Shown here one piece after another: positions 11,639 through 22,917 of a stretch of 64,000 nucleotides of DNA; the first letter of the stretch is position 1; every line of letters starts with the position of its first letter. Source of the DNA: Dipetalonema caudispina (Eukaryota > Nematoda > Chromadorea > Rhabditida > Onchocercidae); contig JABVXV010000021.1 of NCBI GenBank assembly GCA_013365325.1, positions 434,001 to 498,000 on the forward strand, read 5' to 3'. The notes beneath the pieces are model-generated. The model had not been told where the DNA came from. It made no database searches and worked only from the letters and a program-made list of their open reading frames with translations. The position numbers and the translations under genes were made by a program.

Positions 11639-14218
11639 ATGCTCCTGGAAGCATTAATTATCGGTTTATTCGTCCGTACAACACAGTCAGTAAGTAAGTT
11701 ATTATGATTTTGCTATGTATGTAATTCCTTACTTTATCATATGTAGTAATCTTGAGTCTTCTGCAAAATCTACAACTTTAGTATAATTTAATTTATGGGT
11801 AAAGGACACTTCTCATTCTCGACGGTGAAGAATTTATTTATGATAACGATTATTATTCACAAATTTAAAATTTGTCAAAAATTTTAGTATTTTATTATCC
11901 AAAATATAATTCCTTATTTTCGATTAGCCTCGGATGGATTAAATCTCTCAATTTATGTCCAACTGATTATGAACCCTTAAAACAGTAACGCTTTATCATC
12001 ATCATTCTTCCCACTGTAGAAAGGTCATAATGGTAACTGAGTAGATTTAGATGGGATTTGTAAATCAATCTCCATATCATAAAATTCTTCTCCTTCAGTA
12101 TCCACTACTTGAAAGATAATGATGATCTTTACTGAGAAAATGGTCAGGTTGAAACAAATAGAAATTGAAGACATTCTTACCTAGCGTTCTTGAAACTATC
12201 TTCTGCATATTATGATCCCATTGACATTGCTATCTTTTTTCTAAAAATTATGTAAAAATTGAATAATGTCCAAATTAACTTAGTAAATCACTTTTTCATT
12301 ATGCAATTTCTCTTGGCTATTGATCATACTGTTGTATATTTACACTTATCAATATCCACTTATTCGTATTGTTGTGAAACACGGAAAACTTGTTTCAAAG
12401 AGCGTTATGATTGAAAATAATTAAGTATCTCAAACAATAAGCATAGTAAGGGTCAGGTAACTACCGTATAGTATATATAGTAATCTCTCTCTTTCTATAT
12501 ATATTTATATAGAAAGAGAGAGAGAGAAAGCATTAAAATCCTACAGTGAAAGGGTTGATAAATTATGTTGTCAATTTTTTTGGATTTTCTTTACGTCATA
12601 GAACATACTTTCAAAATATTATTGTAATTGTATAGAGATAATATTTCACACTTTTACCTAAGTGGTATTCTTAGAATATTTGTGGTTTCACATTTTGAAA
12701 TATATCAATTTCACTGAGTCTTCATTCTTCTGTTGTCATTCCTCTAACGATAAATGATGCCAAGAAGCAAAAATAAATAACTAAGGAAGAATGAGGGTTT
12801 AAATTATGAGCTCTCTGGATATCTTTGGAATGACTGAAATGTGTATATATGACACTTAACTTCAGGTATGTCAATTTTAAACGAGAGTGAAGTGAAAATA
12901 AAATGAATTCTACACTTTATTTGATAAATCTATCTTCATGAAGCTATCAAATTTTAGCATCACGATGTTTCTATCTTCCAAATATTGCACTGAGCGGTGG
13001 TACTTACGATGAATTCAATGCAAATGATATTAAGGTGATAATATTTTTCCATCAAATCAAGACTTCCATTCAATTTGTCTGTAGTTTTCGTATGCTCATC
13101 TGAAAAGTAGAAACTTGTTAATTAGTAAGAAGTAAGACTGGCATTCGTCTAACAGAGTTATACAACAATCTTTTGAATAGAGGAAGGGTATTGGTGTATC
13201 GCTTTGATATTATGTCGTTTGTTTAAATTATTTCGAATGTGTTTTGTAAGATTATCAATAAGTAAGAATGAGAGTTGGAAATCTTTAACACAGTGCAGTA
13301 CAAGCATTTGTAGCATTTTGGCCACTTGAAGTTGTCCAGAAAACATCACTTTTTTATTAGGAAAAAAATCAAACTTTTACTGGTGAAAATATCACTGTGT
13401 TTTTACTTAATATAAAAGCACAGTAAAAATGATTTTAGCGATGTTGCATAGCATGTGCTCGAGATCATTGCTGTCTTGGTTATACATACAGTAAAACAAG
13501 AAAACGCTGTTATTTGAAATCAGCAATGTCCGATTCCGAAATCAATTATGAAGCAATTAGTGGTTTGAAAGCGAATACGCACTCAGGTAGCCATTTTTCA
13601 TTTTCATTTGAGAAAAACCTGATATGAGTAATGTGTGATGTGATTTAGCCGCGTTTTTAGTCAGAACTGTGTCCTGGTAGTAGAGTGTTGAATTTAATTT
13701 TATTAAGACAGGAAGGATACGTTTAAATTTGTCATAAACAGTAGATTAGCCATATTCAGGAGAAAAACTCTTAATCCGGGTGATCAAAGTTTGTTTCAGG
13801 ACAAGGTTCATTTTTGAAAAACGTAAAAATAGAAGGTGGCGCGACAGCGGCAGTACTTTTTAGGAAGCCTGAAGAATGTCAGCAGTATTGTACAGGTTAA
13901 TTCACATGTGATTTGCATCATTTTAATACAAAAGTTTTGTGTATGTAATAATAGTCTTTGAAATGGATAAAATGAACGTTGATGTAAGAAAATATTCTTT
14001 CTTATACATACGAAAAAGCATTAGCAAAACTGTTTTCAACACTTCAAAAATTAACTTTAATTCGAGATTTAGCTTATGGGATATATTCGTGGAGTCCACC
14101 ATCTCCAGAAGAGGAACAAGAAGAAGGACATTGTGTATGCATGACTCGTATCCAATCACTTCAATATTCATATGGTTCACGTTCTGCCATATTTCCACCT
14201 GTTGCATCAATTAGTTGA
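11639..14218 (+). CDS. Secreted protein with two PAN/Apple-like modules
   Basis: Five exons join in phase: 11639-11693, 12958-13034, 13439-13586, 13800-13895 and 14067-14218, giving about 175 residues. Exon 1 encodes a signal peptide (MLLEALIIGLFVRTTQS), so the product should be secreted. Exons 2-3 form a PAN-type module: Cys22, then the pattern C46 C47 I A C50 with C55-C56, then GYTYSKTRKRC68YLKS, the classic 'C..C...C..(Y/F)TY....CYLK' signature. Exons 4-5 carry a second, divergent module: GG at 106-107, EEC120QQYC124, YSWS at 132-135 and HC148VC150. PAN modules bind proteins or carbohydrates outside cells; the ligand here is unknown. The protein ends 25 residues after C150 with no anchor or GPI-like tail. 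Exon 1 has two overlapping GTAAGT donors; only the second (after 11693) keeps the frame. The last acceptor (TTCGAG) is weak. I do not recognise a specific orthologue. Confidence 0.7.
12485..12522. repeat. Perfect 17-bp inverted repeat in intron 1 of the PAN gene
   Basis: The left arm at 12485-12501 (CTCTCTCTTTCTATATA) is the exact reverse complement of the right arm at 12506-12522, with a 4-base loop. One more T-A pair can extend the stem. The arms are CT/GA and TA microsatellite-like, so expansion and inversion of simple repeats is the likely origin. Confidence 0.9.
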
Positions 14219-17200
14219 GTTCTGTTCACTATTCATTTATTTTATTACTTATATTTATGAAATGTTAAAAAATGAATGTCCTAAAAATTTGAGAACTCTC
14301 AAAAGTATCCATTATTACATGTTTGTGCAACATAATAATTTTATTACAATGGAATTACGCTGAAGAAACTAAACTTTCTTTTCTTTTTTTTTTTTTTTTT
14401 CGTCATATTTCTATAAGCACCTCTTTCGATATCCATCCGTCAGTTAAATTAATTTACATTTTTAAATTCGTTTTAGAGTTTTGGAACTCCAATTATTTAT
14501 AATATTCATAACAACTGCATATTACAAAGATAGCGTTCAAATCTGAGTTCTGGTTTTCAACTATTCAAGTGCATTTGAGTGCTGTATCAAAAGGAATTTA
14601 ATTTTGCAACAGAAAATTTTGCAGCCTTTTTATACGATCGTTTCCCTATTGGAATAGATGCCTTAACCATTTCTTTATGTAAATTTAAGTCCAATTTTAG
14701 GTAACATTCAATTCAATGGATTTATTCGAATAAGTAGAAAAGCAAATTGAACATTAACATATCTCATTATAAAATTGATGTTAATTAAATCTACTCAATA
14801 AATTTAATTTTTACCATTAAAATTTGGAAAGTTCTAAGAACACTTTCTTATAGTTATATTAGTGTTGGTGCTCTTTTTTCACGTAAATAATTATTTCCAG
14901 TAACTTAGTTCACTAAATTCAATACTAATAATATTCGTTTTCTTTCTAATTTTATGTGCAATTTTTCAAATTTCTGTGCCATTTATAATTTGAAAAGTAG
15001 GCCTTCATGAAAAACTCTTATATATCAAAATCTTTATCAACGATTTCATATTTTCTTGTACATTTAAGTTTTGAGATCATTCAGACACCGTTGCTACTTT
15101 TTCTATTTTTAAATTGCAATTTTCCTCATATATGAACTGTCAAGTCCTTTCTAACATAAATAATTATTAAGTTGTAACTATCTATTCCATGAAAACCTCA
15201 ACTGACCTATACCGTTTAATGAGTTAATAATTTTATATTTCTATGCAGTAATGTGAAATATTTGTTTCATTTTTTACGGACTGTGCGTGGATCTCGTTAA
15301 TTGGTGCTGTGACCAATAAACTTATCATTGTCATATTTTAAAATATATTTAAAACAACTTAAATATTCCTTTCGTCGAATCAAATAAGAAAGTTCACCTC
15401 TTCGATATAAAAGCATTATTACAATGTAAAGTAACACATAAGTTTACAAAATGCATCTGCTTTAATTTGAAAAGAATTACCAACAAATCTAGACGTAAAT
15501 TTAAATAATTGCAATGTTATTCATGGTAGTGATAGATATTACAAAACGAATTTTATTGAGTATTGATTCCTGATAAGGAGAGAGGTTGACTGATTAGTAA
15601 GAGTAACAGTCTGACACAAGTAGGTTGTATGGATGAATAAAATGTGATAGTAGTTTCCAAGTAAAATAGTCATTGAGGAAGTGAATGGGATAACAATTAA
15701 CCTTTGTCATTGAATGGATAAAAGAGAAGAAATAGAAGAGATGAAAATGTTGTCAGAGGAATTATTTCTTCTGTTTCATTTCTTTCGAAACGTTCCCATC
15801 CAGCTTAAATGTAATTGCAACATTATTACTCGATGTGATCATTAACGAAGATGATGCTCCTTTCCTGCCATTCATTCATTCTCATATTATAATCGTTCAC
15901 AAACTGCTAGTATATCGCGGGATGTAAAGGAAGTGTTATAAATGATGCTGATCTTAACTGCCTCTGTATAGATATATCAAAATTTTGTTTACTAACATGT
16001 CAGTATCAAGGGTTTCATTTCAAGATAATAATCGCTCCGATCCAAATTAGTTATTTTTTATGGCCAGATTCAAAGTCTTAATTAACTTTAATAAGGATGT
16101 TATCAGAGATTGTGAATAGGTAGCAATGCATTGCACCTGTTAGTGGCATAGAAAAGGCCTAATCAACTCTTCCGGTAAGTATGAGGACTAAAAACTGCTT
16201 TGTCTTCAAGAGAATTAGCTGATTGCAATCAGAATGCAATCCACCTGTGTGAATATACGCTTGTTTGCCAAATAATCATGAACAAAAAACCTTTTCAGGA
16301 GTGAGGAATGAATAAAGAAGAAAAACTTGTTCAGTTTTCTCAGGAAATGATTGAAAAAGAAAGATATGTGGCCATGAAAGTAACGGATTAGACAAGTGTT
16401 AGACTACTAGAAGAGAAAATGAGCAATAGTTGGCCAAATACTCAGTCGGAAAAAGCATACCCCTGTGGCCTCTGGAAATCCGCCCATCGTATCCCTACTC
16501 CATTCTCGTGAATGCTTTAAAAACTCTGCAACGTATCAGTCACATGAACAAAGATTCTACCTTTCCCTGAACAAAATTGTTTCGTTTGTTCGTTAAGAGA
16601 TTTGGTACAGAAGTACTTAATGTAAGACCAAATTGTGCTATTCCCTCTAGTGTTTGAGGTTTCAAGCTCAACTGAGTAATATTGAGGAATTTGTTTTCAG
16701 GTTATGTTAGATAATGATAAAAAGAACAGCTGCACAAAGTAATATCTTCGAAAAATACGTAGGTGACAATTTATGGGTTGTCGACAATTAGAAAACCACA
16801 CTGTTGTTTGAATCTCTTCATTGTTTTTTGAAATTCGACTCCCAGTGTGTCTGTTTTTCATTTTAAAGAAGCTCAGAATGTTAACTTCAGTGGATGATTG
16901 AGTCATCATCCTATGTTGCAATAAATGACGGGTTGATCTTCACACCTGTAATTTACCAGAATCAATTTGCTATTTGTAAAGGGACACGTTGGATGCATAC
17001 TATCAACACTATTTATTGTCGTTAGTTGAGCTTTATGAACTTAATTTGTCATATAACACTTTTGGTATCGATATTAATATTGACTCCACAAGTAATGAAT
17101 TTGCTCGATGAAAGTTCATGTACGGACAAACAATTGGATGGGCTAATTTGACCCACTTATTCTTTTCTTTTTTTTCTAAAAAAAAAAAAAAAGAAAAAAA

Positions 17201-18459
17201 AAACTTGTAGAGAAAGGATTACTATGATCAATATTTCATCTATCATTCTGATCATAGAAATCATCACATTGAAAGGCTGATTTTTCTTTTTTTGGAAGTG
17301 TTGCGTTTGAGAGGTTGTTATTGTTTAAATGTTACTGCTATTCAGTGACATTCCTCAGTGGAGAAAATTAACTAAACAAGACAACTTGATTATCTCATGT
17401 AATTGTAATGTAAGTGTAAAAATGAAGAAAATGAAGTAGTAATTTAATGATTGCTCAATTTAATGCCACTTTAAAGATTTCATTAATTCAGGCTCCGTTC
17501 TTCCCTCTTATAAATAATTGAGAGTAGCAATGAAAGCAACAACTATATCAGAATGAATGTGTTGTTGGTGGTAATATTAAATTATTAGTGATATGTTGAA
17601 GTTAATGTGCTACATTGCTCTCATGCCGTCTACGTCGAAGTTCACTGATTTGGCTTCTAGAAGGGGAACAGATGGTGAGCATTGAACGAACCAGTTTTCT
17701 TACACCATCCCCTTGTTACAACTTACCCTCTACCCCTTGACGTCCTTTCTTTTGTGCACAACTTTCCTGATCTATTGGTACCAGGTGTTCCATCATAATT
17801 ATATCAAATATAATTGTATCTTACCTGTAAGTTACAAGTTCCACAATTCTTATCAACGTATTTGTAAAGTTAGTAGAGAGAAGTGGAACTTGCAGTATGA
17901 AAAAATTGTAATTGATGTAGAAACGAACAAGATGAATTGTTTAAAATAGTAAAAAGTGGCATAAGATGCAATTGTACAACGAGTTATTGATAAGGAGATT
18001 TTTTTCCGACGAATTATTTTCAAGTCTGCAACGATTGGAGCACATTTTCACATTTTAAATTGGTCCCCGCAATGGGGTGTATTGTTTGTGCAGCACGAAA
18101 TGCATGAATTGCAACGACCTGAGTAAACTTCATCCATTTGGGGTGGGTATTTGCATTCTCACTGGTTCCAGGCGATATTTCCTGTCTGTTTGTCTTTATG
18201 CTTGTGTTATGCATGTGTATGCAAGCTATGTACGTTGTTTGTTCAGTGGAACAACTTCTGGGATAATATTGAATTCCTGTCAAATTTAATTCTGTGTCTT
18301 TCGGATACGGCAAAATGACAGGCAGGAATTTTTGCGCTACTGGTTAAAATCTTGCCATAAATTGATAGTACGATGGGTTAACTTTTCACAGTTCTAACTT
18401 CCACTTCTAGTTTCAATGTCCTTCTTAGCATTTGGAGATTTGCAGAGTCGACAAATTTC
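14219..18459. other. Intergenic region, no gene seen
   Basis: AT-rich sequence downstream of the PAN gene. It includes a T16-17 tract after 14385 and a T-rich then A-rich block at 17160-17203 that can fold back on itself. All open frames are short and carry no recognised motif. The 3' UTR of the PAN gene must begin here but I cannot place its end. Confidence 0.45.
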
Positions 18460-21400
18460 TTAAAATTCATCCCACGAACTTCGTTTAACGACGTGCATCA
18501 AAATGCAAATTCCAACTGTCCACAAGCCCTGCAATGGCATCAAGGACAGCAACATTTTCGAGAATTTAGGTTCCATCGTAGAAAGGGGAAAGCAAAGGAA
18601 AGGAAAAGAGAAAAGAAAGGTGAGAAGTGGAGAGAAAGAGCGATAGAACCTCCCTGCCATAGCTTGCTTGCCAAGATAAACACAACACTGCTATTTGCTT
18701 GCAGTCAGTTAGTGTGTATGTTACTGCAGTGCAGTGTTTACCTCCTAATTTACACCGTGGATATCTTTCTAACCCTTCCTTATTCTCTTTCATCGTATCT
18801 CTCCTTGTCCCTCTCTCTTCTTTTACACTATTTCACAAATGACATCTAAATGATTGCTTGTAAGCTTCACGCAATTTCTTTTCTTCTCCTTCTTATCTTT
18901 CTTTCCCTTTGTCACATACTAATACTTTTACAGGGAAGAGGTTCTCTCGTTCTCTGCACACCGTACCAAAGATGAAGAAGTAGAGAAGAGGAGAGTGCTG
19001 CATGATCGTCTCATCTACTCGTTAAGCATAATGATACATAATGACCAACTTAATATTCTCTTCCTGTCTCCATCCCTTGTCTTAAAATTTATCTTATCAT
19101 TTTATTGTCTCCTAATTTCATACACTCTCTTAGCGAAACTGCAATTAAAGCAGATGAGGCTTCAGTAGCAATAGTGACACTCACTGTCTACATGTATCGT
19201 ACATTGCTTTCTATGACTAAGTGATTGAAGGAGAATGAGAGGGTCAAAGAAAGAAAGAAGAGAGGAAAGGGGCTATTGCGACAGTGTTATCAGAAGAAGG
19301 AACAGCAGTGTGATGAGTAATGAAAAACTATCCTCCTTCCTCCCGTTCTTTTCCCCGCATTTCATTACTAGAGAGAGGGAGAGGGGGTAAAAGAGACATG
19401 CAGTGATGCAGAGAGCATGCAACATGCTATTGCATAAATTCATCATTTACTTCCAACATTGATATATTATTGGTATTCTTTCGATAATTTAGAATAAGTC
19501 TTTTGCAGTATTGTGCTACGAAAAGATTGCATGGGAATGTGAGAGAGAGGTAGAGAGGAGGAGAAAGAGAGAGGGATAGAGTCCGAGCGTTTCAATATCT
19601 AGCCAGTGACGACAGTTTGTTGTGCAGGCATCCAACATAACCAGCCAGCAGGCAGCCAACGATGTCACTAGTTACGCGCGTGCGTGCGTGCATGCATGTC
19701 TTCCTGTCACTCCCATCTCAATACTGCCATACACAAGCCAATATACTACACAGAAAGAAAGGGAAAGAGAGAGAAAGACAAAGAGCGCCTGCCTTCTTCC
19801 CCTCCTTCCTTCCTCTTACGGCTTACAACCGACTGCCATTCCGAAAAAAGTTCGCAATTAAAGAAGCAGCGGTGAGTATTTGCAACAAAATGCAATTAGT
19901 GCTCCGTTTACTGAGCTTTAACCGCCGCATCGATATGCACGCCGCGCGATGCATTGCGCTGCCTTGCGCGGTATGCTAATTTTCTCCCATTTCTACTATT
20001 TTTAAACTCTTTAAAGGATATTCGATTTCTGTTAATTCATTATCTAAATCATTCGAAGGACACATAAGGAGTGATATTAAATATTCACGTCGCTACTCCG
20101 TTTATAATTAATTCTGGCGATAGTTTATCTCGGGAAGGTTGATTTACTACCAGCAAATAACCCCTATATACGGGGTGTTCCGCATTCATCATCATTGATC
20201 CGAGGAATCACGGCGGCACTCATAATACACTTCCTCATCATCAGTTAATTTCCGCACTTTTACAGGTAAACATTTTTCTTCAGCCTTTTTTCTTTCATGG
20301 AGTGCCGTCACTGTGGCTGCATTGCGGAGAGCTTAGTCTCCGTAAAGATCACATTCGTTGCATCATGTGATACCTTCAATAAGTCGTCCTTTCTCCTGAA
20401 TTATCTTTTGTCTCTGTAGTATTCTCTGGAATTTTTGTAACGTCATGCATGACCTTTGGCCTCCGTGAATACTAATTTCTGAATAGGTCGTTGTGAAGCA
20501 TTGTGAGACAGTGAAGAAATTGCAGTCAGATTTGAACTGTATGCGTCGTATATTAGTTCCACTCCCTCCCTGCTAATCTACCTGGGTGTTGTGAAAATGC
20601 AGTGAATATCATTTGTGATCTTTACCTAAACTTTGACTAATAATGTCTGTTTAACCTAAGTGATAAGTCCTTTCACCGTCACATGAATATTTTGTATTCA
20701 CCTAAGCCTATCGGTCAGCCTGGTAGAAATACCACCCTTATTTTGGTCGTATGATTCATTTTACTTTGACACTATGATGGGCATAAGGTATTTTTTGTGG
20801 GAATTTAATAGATTCCCTTAAGTTGTGGCTTGTTAATAGTTCAAGTAGTTAGCGTTCTTTATTTCTTTTCCTTTTTATATTTCAGTGGTTATTTATTTCG
20901 GAGTTGTCGTCGAGAAGCATGAAATGCTTTTTAGCTGAATTTTAGTAATGAATAGAGTTCTGGAACATGTAGAAATTCTGTTTTGTTAAACTTTATGTCG
21001 ATACCGTCTCTTTTGGAGAGTTTCTTTTATTGTGCGCTGAATTGTATGAGTTCAACATGTTATATTTTCTCCATTATTTCCTGAAGGTAATATTCGTCTT
21101 CGATAATTCTGGGTTATAGTTTGTGGATTGCACAGGAAATGTTTATGTCAGGTGTCCATGTTGTGTGTGACATGTGCTCATCAGGATTCTTGCTGATCAG
21201 AAATCGTATTGGCTATTTTGGAGGAAGAGATGAAGGGTTGAACACCCCCTGCGAGGTTTGGAGAGTTGAGACTCTTGAGAAAGGAGGAAGAAAGGGCCCT
21301 GAAGGCCGGCGAATCGGTTTCTGAAAGGCGAGAAGGGCAACGGCGTGAGTAGTAGGTGAGAGTTAGGGAATGCTTGAATGAAATGGAATGAATGCGCCGA

Positions 21401-22777
21401 TTGTGGAGCGCTGGAACATTCAGTTGGTTCGAAGTGGGTGGGTGACGCTCCTCTGCAACGTCCCTGTCCGTTTCCCTCAAAACTCACACAAACATCTCTC
21501 ATTTGAACAACTTTGTGGAAAGGGAGGGTATGAAAGAAAGAGAAACGGAAAAGAATAGCACAAACACAGGCCCCTGCGAGAAGCACCGTGGTTACATAGA
21601 ATTGTGGTGATGTGTATAAGTGATTATATATATATGTATATATTTATATCAAGTTTGCTGGTCTTACATATATGACAGTTTGGTATTGCAGTTATTGTCT
21701 TCTTAAAGTTCGTCCAAAAGTCTGTAGAAGATGATTCTCCTTGAATTTCATACGTTAAAAGCTCCTGTCTAGTTAGTTCTTAGCAGAAAATATTCCTCTT
21801 CTTTTGTTATTGGAAGAATTGTGTTGAAATAAGGTTCACTCCGTCTCTTAAGAGATTGCATATTGCTGTAACATCGGAAGTTAAAAATACGTTTAGAATT
21901 GCTTTGAACTGTGGAGGTTTAAGCAATCACAAAATTTGAACTAAAGATCCTGTTTTTTTTTGAGAGACAGTAAGAACTTCAGGTACATGAAAAGCAATTG
22001 CCAGACTATCTGTTTTCTTGCGGTCGGTTATAAAGATATGTTTGTCACTAATTAGTAGTATTCTACTCCTGATTTAACTAGCTTGTTTACTTACGAAATG
22101 TTTTGGAATTTAAATATAGTATATTCATTTGTGGAACATAGATTTTGCAGATCTGATGAGAGCCGTCATGAAAATTGCTCGATGACCTTGACGAATTGCT
22201 CTCAGCGCGTTTGTCTGTGTATGTATGTATGTATGCATGAAGTTATGCATCGTCGATTCTATAGAGAACACACATGCACACTGCTTTCGCATAATTCGAT
22301 TTCGAAAACTTCTAGAATATGCTTGAGTAGGTCATGTCGTATCTGACGCACGTCTATAGGAATAATTTGCACAACAATACAACGCCTCGATTCCTTACCC
22401 ATAAGCGCTTATGCTTTCTGACTTCGCATTTTTAGATTATTTGAATCGTCACGTTGAAAATAGTGGTACGTGTAATTCTAGATATTTGGCAGTGAGAGAT
22501 GTAGTTGTCGTATTATCAGGTAGATAATAATGTAGGTGTAGGTCGAGTTTGAATTAGAGCGAAAAGTTAATATGATAAAGACACATTATGATATACCAGT
22601 GGTTGACTAAGAATTATCAAATGTACATTTCTCTTTTTCACTTGTTTCTGTGTTCTACCACTCACCAAGAACGATTACAGTTTATGGCTGACTTTTTTTA
22701 AACTTTAACGGAATCGATGAATAGTAGCTGCTTCAGTAAACCTTCTCCCTCAATTCCTCATTTCTGCTTTTAACGGT
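18460..22777. promoter_or_regulatory. Probable lin-14 upstream and promoter region, rich in GA/TC tracts and microsatellites
   Basis: Composition changes sharply here. GA- and TC-rich tracts recur (18580-18640, 18780-18830, 19230-19275, 19365-19395, 19540-19585, 19750-19790). There are also GCGTGCGTGC-type and GTAT-type repeats (19676-19700, 22215-22237), and GC content is higher around 19660-19980 and 21220-21480. Such tracts are common in nematode promoters and 5' exons. The next gene downstream on the plus strand is lin-14, whose first coding exon I place at 22778, so this is the natural position for its promoter and any non-coding first exons. Frames of 99-129 codons at 18493-18849 and 21197-21586 look like by-products of the repetitive composition. 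No specific transcription factor site is claimed. Confidence 0.35.
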
Positions 22778-22917
22778 ATGAATTTTCCCTCTTACAAGCC
22801 CTACAACAGTCAGTTTCCACGTGCAGATATTAGCAACAAAGATGAGGACTCGAATTATTTGTTAAAGTGTGTTTTTCCAATGTTAATTGAAAGCAAAGAT
22901 GTTTTTGATGAGAGCAG
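22778..22917 (+). CDS. lin-14: Predicted first coding exon of lin-14
   Basis: This 140-base open segment begins with ATG (MNFPSYKPYNSQF) and ends at an AG|GTAAAC donor with two bases left over. The next acceptor, TTTACAG before 23994, supplies exactly the one base needed and stays open into the well supported exon ending at 24179. A CTTCAG acceptor at about 22732-22737 lies some 40 bases upstream of the ATG and could serve for SL1 trans-splicing or a 5' UTR exon. No homology supports this exon by itself, so it is less certain than the rest of the gene. Confidence 0.5.

Noticed and set aside
20160..20180. Short hairpin ACCCC-TATATAC-GGGGT
   Set aside because: Only five base pairs; too short to call a structured RNA or terminator.
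21181..21586. Minus-strand frames of 99 and 129 codons
   Set aside because: They overlap each other in different frames in a GC-richer block and show no domain; most likely compositional.
22200..22240. GTAT microsatellite as a coding part of an 87-codon frame
   Set aside because: The frame runs through simple repeat and has no splice-compatible neighbour.
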